Program-made: the position numbers and the translations under genes
Notes under the pieces: model-generated
The model's database searches: none
Told to the model about the DNA's origin: nothing
What the model saw: only the letters and a program-made list of their open reading frames with translations
Shown here: positions 18,513 through 26,040 of the stretch, piece after piece
Layout of the letters: each line of letters begins with the position of its first letter
How positions within the stretch are numbered: position 1 is the stretch's first letter
NCBI RefSeq assembly: GCF_947498005.1
Contig: NZ_CANMIW010000007.1
Location: 182,084-246,083, forward strand
Length of the DNA: 64,000 nt
DNA from: an uncultured Winogradskyella sp.
GTDB taxonomy: Bacteria > Bacteroidota > Bacteroidia > Flavobacteriales > Flavobacteriaceae
Direction: 5' to 3'

Positions 18513-19373
18513 TTGAAACTTAATCTTCAAGATATTCCACGTGTAACCTCTCTCTCTAAGGAAGAATTTATTACACACTATTTTAAGCCACAAAAACCGG
18601 TTGTGATTGAGCGTTTTATTGATCATTGGCCAGCCTATACCAAATGGAATTTAGACTATATAAAAGACGTTGCAGGTGAAAAAATCGTTCCGTTGTATGA
18701 TGATAGACCAGTAAACTATAAAGATGGATTTAATCAAGCACATGCAGAAATGAAAATGCGTGATTACATCAATTTATTACAATGCAAACCCACCAAATTC
18801 CGTATTTTCCTTTGGAATATTTTTAAAGAAGTTCCTCAACTAAAAGAGGATTTCAATTTTCCGGATTTTGGACTTCGGTTAATGAAGAAATTACCTATGC
18901 TATTTTTTGGTGGTACAGATTCGTACACCTTTATGCACTACGATATTGATTTGGCTAATATTTTTCATTTTCATTTTGAAGGTGAAAAGCAATGCATCTT
19001 ATTCGATCAAAAGCAAAGCAAATACCTTTACAAAGTACCACATTCCTTAATTACTAGAGAAGATATAGATTTTAGTAATCCCGATTTTAAAAAATGGCCA
19101 GCCTTAAAACATGCCAAAGGTTGGACTTGCCAATTAAATCATGGTGAAACACTCTACATACCAGAAGGTTATTGGCATTATATGCGTTATAATACACCAG
19201 GATTTTCTATGAGTTTACGTGCTATTGCTAGAAACCCTAAGAATTTAGGTAAAGCATTTTATAATATTTTAATAATGCGGAATTTTGACAATGTAATGCG
19301 ACGCCTAAAAGGGCAAAAATGGATAGACCATAAAAACAATAAAGCAATTGCAAATACGAAGCTATTCGGTTAA
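18513..19373 (+). CDS. Cupin-like (JmjC/Cupin_8) oxygenase family protein
   Basis: A 286-residue protein starting at a TTG codon. It has the double-stranded beta-helix fold of Fe(II)/2-oxoglutarate oxygenases related to JmjC and FIH. The likely metal triad is H142 and D144 in MHYDIDLAN plus H222 in YIPEGYWHYM. The N-terminal part (KPVVIERFIDHWPAYTKW) is typical of Cupin_8 proteins. Members hydroxylate protein side chains, but the target here is unknown. It is transcribed alone, from its own -7 box. Confidence 0.88.
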   Translation: MKLNLQDIPRVTSLSKEEFITHYFKPQKPVVIERFIDHWPAYTKWNLDYIKDVAGEKIVPLYDDRPVNYKDGFNQAHAEMKMRDYINLLQCKPTKFRIFLWNIFKEVPQLKEDFNFPDFGLRLMKKLPMLFFGGTDSYTFMHYDIDLANIFHFHFEGEKQCILFDQKQSKYLYKVPHSLITREDIDFSNPDFKKWPALKHAKGWTCQLNHGETLYIPEGYWHYMRYNTPGFSMSLRAIARNPKNLGKAFYNILIMRNFDNVMRRLKGQKWIDHKNNKAIANTKLFG

Positions 19374-19401
19374 TTTTCTGACCTATTTAAAATTCTATTT
19401 G

Positions 19402-19409
19402 TATCTTTG
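19402..19409 (+). promoter_or_regulatory. -7 box upstream of the 19435 gene
   Basis: TATCTTTG, a perfect TAnnTTTG box, stands 25 bp before the ATG at 19435. This supports that start over a longer reading frame beginning at 19348 inside the cupin gene. Confidence 0.65.
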
Positions 19410-19434
19410 TCGCTATTATTTAAAAATAAAAAAC

Positions 19435-19917
19435 ATGAAAAATATTTTACTTTTTATCACTATACTGACGTTTAGTTTTGGTAATTCTCAAGCCTTTATT
19501 GGTGAAGGTGACCAAAAATTTCAAGTAGGTGCAAATATTCAAGATTATGCTACAGGTATTAACTTAAGTTACGATTACGGCTTAGGTGAAAACATCTCTG
19601 TAGGTGTATCTTCATCTTATGCTTTAGGTGGTTCAAGCTTTATCTCAAAATTAGATTTTGGTGATCGTTTTGATCTAAAAGCGCGTTTTAATGCCAATTT
19701 AGGAAATGTAATTAATATTGATGAAAATCTTGATTTATATCCTGGTTTAAATCTTAGCCTTAAAAACTTTGGTGGCCATGTTGGTGCACGTTATTTCTTT
19801 TCTGAAGGTTTTGGTGTCTATGGCGAAGCTAACTTTCCATTAGCTAAATACGATACAGATTCTATTGATATACATAACCAATTTACATTAAATATTGGTG
19901 CTGTTTTTAATATGTAA
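19435..19917 (+). CDS. Small outer-membrane beta-barrel protein
   Basis: A 160-residue exported protein. The signal peptide is MKNILLFITILTFSFGNSQA. The rest alternates hydrophobic residues in short strands (FQVGANIQDYATGINLSYDYGL, here split as FQVGANI and GINLSYDYGL; NISVGVSSSYALGG; NLSLKNFGGHVGARYFF). It ends in NIGAVFNM, close to an outer-membrane barrel terminus. The size suits an eight-stranded barrel. It resembles hypothetical outer-membrane proteins of flavobacteria, and no function is assigned. It has its own promoter box and shares a terminator with recX. Confidence 0.72.
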   Translation: MKNILLFITILTFSFGNSQAFIGEGDQKFQVGANIQDYATGINLSYDYGLGENISVGVSSSYALGGSSFISKLDFGDRFDLKARFNANLGNVINIDENLDLYPGLNLSLKNFGGHVGARYFFSEGFGVYGEANFPLAKYDTDSIDIHNQFTLNIGAVFNM

Positions 19918-19940
19918 CCTATTATAAGTTTTTATAATTT

Positions 19941-19974
19941 AAAAAGCCTTTTCATTAACTTGAAAAGGCTTTTT
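19941..19974. terminator. Bidirectional terminator between the 19435 gene and recX
   Basis: AAAAAGCCTTTTCA and TGAAAAGGCTTTTT form a perfect 14-bp stem with a six-base loop, with A and T runs on both sides. It can serve the forward outer-membrane gene and the convergent recX, whose stop codon abuts it. Confidence 0.92.
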
Positions 19975-20448
19975 TTATTTTAAATGCTCATTGAGTTTCT
20001 CGTAGATTAAATGAGATTCCCAACCACGATACAACAAGTAATCTGCTACTTTTTTCTTCTTTTTAAACACATTATTTTCTTTAACTTGTGCTATACGTTT
20101 TTGAGTTAATTCATCTAAGGTTTGGTAATAATCATCTAAGTCAATTTCTTTAAGGGCATTATCAATGCTATATTTAGAAATTTCTCGCTGTTTTAATTCT
20201 CTAACCAATCGGTTTTTTCCCCATTTTTTAATTCTAAATTTCCCACGGACAAAGGCCTGAGCAAAGCGTTCTTCGTTTAAAAAATTATGTTCAATTAAAT
20301 GCACCAAGATAACATCAATAGCCTCTGGTATCATACGCATATCTCTAAGCTTTTGTCGCACTTCTTTGTGGCAACGTTCTTGGTAGGCACAATAACTTTC
20401 TAACTTTCGTTTGGCTTCTGTTACAGTATAAGTTTTGGTAGAATTCAT
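19975..20448 (-). CDS. recX: Regulatory protein RecX
   Basis: A 157-residue protein with the three-repeat helical architecture of RecX (ESYCAYQERCHKEVRQKLRD, FLNEERFAQAFVRGKFRIKKWGKNRL shown in part, VADYLLYRGWESHLIYEKL). RecX binds RecA filaments and modulates their activity. It is a lone gene here and recA is not in the window. A TATTTTTG box on the minus strand (20461-20454) ends 5 bp before the start codon, suggesting a very short or absent 5-prime leader. Confidence 0.93.
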   Translation of the reverse strand: MNSTKTYTVTEAKRKLESYCAYQERCHKEVRQKLRDMRMIPEAIDVILVHLIEHNFLNEERFAQAFVRGKFRIKKWGKNRLVRELKQREISKYSIDNALKEIDLDDYYQTLDELTQKRIAQVKENNVFKKKKKVADYLLYRGWESHLIYEKLNEHLK

Positions 20449-20624
20449 TGTGCCAAAAATACGATAGATTTTTGTTTGAAGACATCTTAAATTTCTTACG
20501 ATTAAAACCTGAGTTTTACACTACATCGACATATCGTGTCTTTTATAGATAAATTCTATCTAAACTAAATGATTTGTTAATAAATACGTAACTTACAAGT
20601 TACTGTCTTACAAGCATTTTAAAC

Positions 20625-20632
20625 TAAATTTG
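20625..20632 (+). promoter_or_regulatory. -7 box upstream of the large exported protein
   Basis: TAAATTTG fits TAnnTTTG and lies 30 bp before the ATG at 20663. Confidence 0.6.
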
Positions 20633-20662
20633 TGAGTCATTAATTCATTTTAATTATCCCTT

Positions 20663-23600
20663 ATGATTAAAAACTACTTTTTCCCACTTATACTTATTTG
20701 TTTTGCTGTTAGCTTAGGTTATGGGCAAGTATCCAATGGTGATTTTGAATCTTGGACTGGTTCAACACCTGATAATTGGACAACTATTGATGCTGGAATC
20801 ACAACTGCAGAAGAAACAACAATAGTTCATGGTGGCAGCTCTTCAGCAAGTATCAATGTCACAACTGGAACACAGGCAAGCACAGACCTTAGGCAAACAA
20901 TACCTTTAATTAATGGAGATAATTATACCGTAAGCTGTTGGGTAAGACACACAGAAGGAAACATGCGTGCTAGACTTTACGTTGATGGTTATGAAGGTTA
21001 TTCTGCAAATGGAAATACATCAACTTGGCAAGAAATTACATATACATTTACTGCAACCTCAACAAGTATAGAAGTTGGATTACGATTTTATGACCAAACA
21101 GGTTTTGATGGAGCGGAAATAGTTTATGTCGATGATTTTACAATAATTAATAATTCGGCTCCTAGTACAACAACTGTACAATTTAGTACAGTAGCATCTA
21201 CTGTTGCAGAAGACGGTTTATTTTTTGATGTTTGCGCTAGTATTTCTAATCCTTCTGCTACATTAGCGACCACAGTAGATATAACATTAAATGGAAGTTC
21301 TACAGCAATAAATGGTACAGATTATGATGATGGTGCTGGTGTACCTGCAGCTATTTCGTTTCCGCAGACAATAACATTCCCAGCTAACAGTAGTGCTGAT
21401 GTGTGTTTTACCTTCTACATTTCTAATGATGACACGGTTATAGAAGGAGATGAAACGGTTGTATTAAATCTTATTAATCCTACTGGAGGTGATTCAGCCT
21501 CCATAAATGGTATAACAACTCATACAGTTACAATTACCGATAATGATTATTATGATTCTTGTTTAACATCAACAAATATTCCAGTTAATTCATCGTGTAC
21601 AACCCAATCCTTTACAAATGTCGGTGCGACTGATAGTGGTGTAACCGATCCTGGTTGTGGATCATATGGTGGAGGCGACGCTTGGTTTAATTTGATAGTG
21701 CCTACAAGTGGCGCAGTAACTGTAGAAACCTCTAATAATGGTGGTATTACCGATTCAGGATTAGCTTTATACTCTGGTTCTTGTGGAAGTTTAACCTTAA
21801 TAGAATGTGATGATGATGATGGCGATGGAAATATGTCTATGATTTCAGCTTCTGGTTTAACACCAGGTTCCACAATTTACGTGCGTGTTTGGGAATATAA
21901 CAATAATGATTTTGACACTTTTAATCTTTGTGCATACTCAGCAAATGAAATAGATGTAGAACGAAATACTTATGCATCAATTGCTAACGGAAACGCAGCT
22001 AACACAGGTAACAATACTATTTTTGCTTCTACAGAAGTTGGCACAGCAACACCTCCTGTAAAAACATATTATATAAGAAATGAAGGTTCAGCAGATTTAA
22101 ATGTGTCTAGTATTACTTCATCAAACGCAGCCGAGTTTTCAATTTCAACCAATCCTGTACCATTAACGTTAGCACCTGGTGCTTTAGTTGCTTTTGATAT
22201 AGAATTTTCTCCAACAAATACAGGAACAAGAAATGGCACAATTACCATTGTAAATAATGATAGTGATGAAAACCCATATACTTTTGGTGTACAAGGTGAA
22301 GGTATATGTGCGGCAGGTAGTTTTACAATTAGTCCTGCATCTGGTCCTGTTGAAACTATAGTAACGGTAACAGGAACAAATTTAGCTACAGCAACAGCTT
22401 CATTTAATGGTTTAGCAGCAACGGTTAATAATATTTCCGCAACAAAAATGGAAGTCACTGTACCAGTTGGTGCAACTAGTGGTAGTTTAGAAATTTCTGA
22501 CAGTTTAGGTTGTCCGGCTTCAACACCATTTACAGTTATTGATTCTCAAATTACAAGTTGTGAAGGTAATACAGGCGTAGTACCAACAGATTTATTTATT
22601 AGTGAGGTTACAGATGCAACTTATGGCGGTCTTAGTTATGTAGAATTGTATAACGGTACAGGTTCACCTATTAATATAGATAATTACTCGCTTGAAGTTA
22701 TTGCCAATGGAGACCCAACAGCATCGGCTCTTAATATTTTTGATCTTGAAAACGTGATTGTTCCTAGTGGCAGCACTTATGTTATAGCAATTGGTAGACA
22801 AAGCCCAGTTACTACTACAAACGCTTGTACTACAATTACAGGTGGTTCAGGTGAATTGGCGAGTAGTGCAAATGCACAATTCTCTAGTGGAGGAATTAAC
22901 AAGAAGACAGATCAGCACGATGTTATTAGACTCGTTAACACAGGAACTACAATAGATGAATTTGGAGTGTATTTAGATGACGATTGGATGGATTCTACCA
23001 TTATTACTGGAGATAGAGGATTTAACTTTAGACGTTCTAATACAGCCACACAATTACCAGACCCAACATTTACTTTGGCAGAATTAAGCAATTGGATAGT
23101 CATTGATTGGGTTGGTGATGGTGCCTCTTCATGTAGTGGAAATGACTATAGTGATATAGGCCTCTTTAGTTATTCTACAGGTGTACCACCAACAGTAAAT
23201 ACCCATCCTATGGCTACAGCATTTGCTTGTGCTTTTTCTGCTAGTTTTACAATATCTGGAGCAGAAGGGTATAATGCAGGTGGTGACACTCAAGAGCTTG
23301 CTTACCAATGGTTTTACAATGTGCCTGGTTCAGCAACCTGGAGTGAAATTTTAGCAGGTAACACAGATTATTCTGGTCAACAATCGGCTACCCTTTCTAT
23401 ACCAAACACATTTAACTTTGATGGCTACCAATACTATTGCCAATTAAGAGAAGATACAGCCACTTGTTTTGAAGCCTCCAATGCTGTTAAATTAGAAGCA
23501 TTATCTTCTACTTGGGATGGGACAAGTTGGTCTACACCTCCAAGTTTAAACAGAGCCATAATTATTGATGGTGATTATGACACTAGTGTTGGCACTAATG

Positions 23601-25222
23601 GAGAAACTAGTTTTAGTGGCTGTAGTTTAATAGTTAACGCGGGCTATGAATTACAAATTTCTAACGCAACCTATATTGAGATTGAAAATGATATCACTGC
23701 AGATGGAGATATTACAGTTTTCACCGAAGGTTCAGTTGTACAAAATAATGATTTAGCAACAGTAACAGCGAATGGAAATATAACTGTACAAAAATTTAGT
23801 ACTATGATAAATACTCCATTAGAATATACCTATTGGAGTTCTCCTGTATCAAATGAAACAGTAGAAAATGTTTTCTCAGGAGTACCTGTAGGACGACGCT
23901 TTATTTTTGACGCATCAAATTTTGTTGATATATTAATAGAAACAGGAAATACAGGTGTTTTTACTAACGGTCAAGATGACATTGATGACGATGGTAACGA
24001 TTGGCAGTATGCAACTGGTTCCATGGTATTAGGACGAGGCTATGCAGCCACAGCAAATTCATTTGGTCCACCATTACCAACGGCTCAACAATACACTTTT
24101 AGCGGAGCATTTAATAATGGAGTAATTACGCCTCCAGTTGTATATGTGCCTGGCAGTCCATACAAAGACTGGAATCTTATAGGAAATCCTTATCCTTCCG
24201 CTATCGATACAGGAATCTTTTTTGCCCAGAATGCAGGTATAGTTAATACGATATATTTATGGAGTCATGCCACTCCTGAAAATGCAAATGCATCAGGTAG
24301 TCAAGGATATAACTTCTCTGCCTCAGATTATGCTATAATTTCTGGCAGTGGAGTGAATACAGCTGGTGGTGACTTATCTTTAATTCCTGATAACTTTGTT
24401 CCTTCAGGTCAGGGCTTTTTTATTGAAACCTTAAATAGTTCAAATGTAGTTTTCAATAACTCTATGAGAGTAACAGGAAATAACGATCAGTTTTTTAGAA
24501 GTGAAAATTTCAATAGAAAAGTATTATGGCTAAACTTAACTTCAGACAATGGTATTGCGAAACAAATTGCCATAGCACATTTAGATGGAGCAACTGATAG
24601 TTATGATGGCTCTTACTACGATGTTACAGAGAATAAATCTTCTCGCCTCGCTGCAACATTCTATTCTATTATTGAAGACAATTCAGAAGAACAATTTGTA
24701 ATTCAAGGTAAAGACATAAATAGTTTAGACCTTAATGAGGTTATTCCGCTAGGATTTAAAACAATTATTGATGTTGAAACATTGTATACAATTTCGATTG
24801 CTCAATTTGAAGGCGTTTTTTATACAGACAATAACATCTATATTAAAGATAATCTCTTAAACATAACTCATAATTTAAAAGCGTCTAACTACACATTCAC
24901 ATCTGAAACTGGTGAATTTAACGAGCGTTTTGAAATTGTGTTTACAACAAATGCCCTTTCTATTAATGATGCTGTGATCGATGCTAATACGATTTCAATT
25001 GTAGAGTTAGCTAACGATAATGTAGAATTTAGAACAAACTCTAAACAGGTAATCATTACCAATGTAGAAATATTAGATGTTTTAGGAAGACGTATTTACA
25101 ACTTAAAAGGGAATAGTTCTACTGAAGTTTATAACCTCAACCAATTAAGCCAAGCTGCGTATATTGCTAAAGTCACTTTATCCAACGGTCAAGTAATAAG
25201 TAAAAAGGCGATAAAGAAATAA
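20663..25222 (+). CDS. Giant multidomain T9SS-secreted surface protein
   Basis: A 1519-residue exported protein. Signal peptide about 1-21. A carbohydrate-binding-like domain follows (about 23-165, NGDFESWTGSTPDNW). Next come a Calx-beta-like domain (about 172-295, ending TVTITDND), a pre-peptidase-like beta-domain with GGGDAWFNL (about 297-420) and a choice-of-anchor/HYDIN-like domain (about 425-545). After an IPT-like segment (about 550-625) there is a lamin-tail-like domain (DLFISEVTDATYGGLSYVEL, about 640-830). The C-terminal 75 residues (EILDVLGRRIYNLKG ... ISKKAIKK) form a type A T9SS sorting domain, so it should cross the outer membrane by T9SS. It looks like an adhesin or scaffold, and no catalytic motif is visible. 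Confidence 0.88.
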   Translation: MIKNYFFPLILICFAVSLGYGQVSNGDFESWTGSTPDNWTTIDAGITTAEETTIVHGGSSSASINVTTGTQASTDLRQTIPLINGDNYTVSCWVRHTEGNMRARLYVDGYEGYSANGNTSTWQEITYTFTATSTSIEVGLRFYDQTGFDGAEIVYVDDFTIINNSAPSTTTVQFSTVASTVAEDGLFFDVCASISNPSATLATTVDITLNGSSTAINGTDYDDGAGVPAAISFPQTITFPANSSADVCFTFYISNDDTVIEGDETVVLNLINPTGGDSASINGITTHTVTITDNDYYDSCLTSTNIPVNSSCTTQSFTNVGATDSGVTDPGCGSYGGGDAWFNLIVPTSGAVTVETSNNGGITDSGLALYSGSCGSLTLIECDDDDGDGNMSMISASGLTPGSTIYVRVWEYNNNDFDTFNLCAYSANEIDVERNTYASIANGNAANTGNNTIFASTEVGTATPPVKTYYIRNEGSADLNVSSITSSNAAEFSISTNPVPLTLAPGALVAFDIEFSPTNTGTRNGTITIVNNDSDENPYTFGVQGEGICAAGSFTISPASGPVETIVTVTGTNLATATASFNGLAATVNNISATKMEVTVPVGATSGSLEISDSLGCPASTPFTVIDSQITSCEGNTGVVPTDLFISEVTDATYGGLSYVELYNGTGSPINIDNYSLEVIANGDPTASALNIFDLENVIVPSGSTYVIAIGRQSPVTTTNACTTITGGSGELASSANAQFSSGGINKKTDQHDVIRLVNTGTTIDEFGVYLDDDWMDSTIITGDRGFNFRRSNTATQLPDPTFTLAELSNWIVIDWVGDGASSCSGNDYSDIGLFSYSTGVPPTVNTHPMATAFACAFSASFTISGAEGYNAGGDTQELAYQWFYNVPGSATWSEILAGNTDYSGQQSATLSIPNTFNFDGYQYYCQLREDTATCFEASNAVKLEALSSTWDGTSWSTPPSLNRAIIIDGDYDTSVGTNGETSFSGCSLIVNAGYELQISNATYIEIENDITADGDITVFTEGSVVQNNDLATVTANGNITVQKFSTMINTPLEYTYWSSPVSNETVENVFSGVPVGRRFIFDASNFVDILIETGNTGVFTNGQDDIDDDGNDWQYATGSMVLGRGYAATANSFGPPLPTAQQYTFSGAFNNGVITPPVVYVPGSPYKDWNLIGNPYPSAIDTGIFFAQNAGIVNTIYLWSHATPENANASGSQGYNFSASDYAIISGSGVNTAGGDLSLIPDNFVPSGQGFFIETLNSSNVVFNNSMRVTGNNDQFFRSENFNRKVLWLNLTSDNGIAKQIAIAHLDGATDSYDGSYYDVTENKSSRLAATFYSIIEDNSEEQFVIQGKDINSLDLNEVIPLGFKTIIDVETLYTISIAQFEGVFYTDNNIYIKDNLLNITHNLKASNYTFTSETGEFNERFEIVFTTNALSINDAVIDANTISIVELANDNVEFRTNSKQVIITNVEILDVLGRRIYNLKGNSSTEVYNLNQLSQAAYIAKVTLSNGQVISKKAIKK

Positions 25223-25261
25223 TAGAATGAAATTCATTGTACATAGTCAATGAATCAATTA

Positions 25262-25302
25262 CAAAAAAAGCTTTCTTGATGACTATATCAAGAAAGTTTT
25301 TT
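25262..25302 (+). terminator. Terminator after the giant T9SS protein gene
   Basis: CTTTCTTGAT and ATCAAGAAAG pair around GACTAT, flanked by an A-run and a T-run. It is a clear intrinsic terminator. Confidence 0.88.
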
Positions 25303-25330
25303 GCTTTTTGTAACTTTTAAAATTTAGCTT

Positions 25331-25455
25331 ACGGTTTGGTATATGGAAAGTTGCGTTTTTATCAGCGATGATTTTCCGAAGGAAAATCGGAAGTTGGTAA
25401 AAAAGCAACGCCTTTTATTTAAGCACTAATCTAGCGATTTTTTATATACGGTGTT
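25331..25455 (-). repeat. attC-like palindromic element A
   Basis: Read on the minus strand it starts with AACACCGTATAT, has a central hairpin GATTTTCC-TTC-GGAAAATC, and ends in GCAAC...CATATACCAAACCG. It follows the lipoprotein gene in the same sense. The GTATAT arm pairs with ATATAC, as in elements E and G, whereas other copies have GTGTAT with ATACAC. Confidence 0.8.
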
Positions 25456-25463
25456 GTAAACAG

Positions 25464-25931
25464 TTATTTTTTCCAATATGTCTGTCCATCAACTTCATTC
25501 ACGCTTATAATTCGTTCAGCATAATATATGTCAATGTCTTTTTTTATAATATCTAATTCTAATTCCACTTTTTTATTCCGTTTGAGTAAGTCGTTATGAT
25601 TAAAATCTTTTACTTTTTTGTATTCAGATTCCGAAAGGTAAACAACCAAAGTCGAGTCAGTTCCAATTCGAAGGTTTATGTAAGGTGAAGTGAATAATCC
25701 ATTATCTTTTAACCTTAAGAAAAAGTCATTTAATTCTTTGTCTTGTTTTCTAGAGTTAGGATTTTTATTTATACTGTCAAATATTTTTTCAAATTTTTCG
25801 ATTTGTTCAGGTTCTGCTCCATAAAAACTTCCCCAACTTATTAGTTTAAATGATAAATCCGCTTTTGTTGTTTCTTTTTGTTCACACGAAATAATGGTCA
25901 AAATTAGAATTATGGTCAAAAGTCTTCTCAT
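25464..25931 (-). CDS. Small predicted lipoprotein in cassette A
   Basis: I recognise no family. With the start at MRRLL the protein has 155 residues and a lipoprotein signal, RRLLTIILILTIISC, with Cys 16 as the lipidation site; an ATG eight codons upstream is less likely. The mature part is charged and mostly helical (EQIEKFEKIFDSINKN, LLKRNKKVELELDIIKKDIDIYY, in part). It is the only gene of a cassette-like unit and follows the cassette's forward direction, which suggests acquisition by transfer. Function unknown. Confidence 0.7.
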   Translation of the reverse strand: MRRLLTIILILTIISCEQKETTKADLSFKLISWGSFYGAEPEQIEKFEKIFDSINKNPNSRKQDKELNDFFLRLKDNGLFTSPYINLRIGTDSTLVVYLSESEYKKVKDFNHNDLLKRNKKVELELDIIKKDIDIYYAERIISVNEVDGQTYWKK

Positions 25932-26040
25932 ATTGTTTTCGGTTTTAATCTGCAATCAAATCTATTTCTTATTTTGAAGTAATAAAATGATGAATGAGTA
26001 AACAAGTCTTTTCGTTGAGTAAATACGCTCTCTTCAGTGT

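Noticed and set aside
19348..19434. Upstream ATG for the outer-membrane protein
   Set aside because: It lies inside the cupin gene and before the TATCTTTG box; the signal peptide begins at the ATG at 19435.
22069..22458. Minus-strand 129-codon frame inside the giant T9SS protein gene
   Set aside because: It is antisense to a Thr/Ser/Val-rich repeat-like region, which readily produces long open antisense frames; it shows no domain features.
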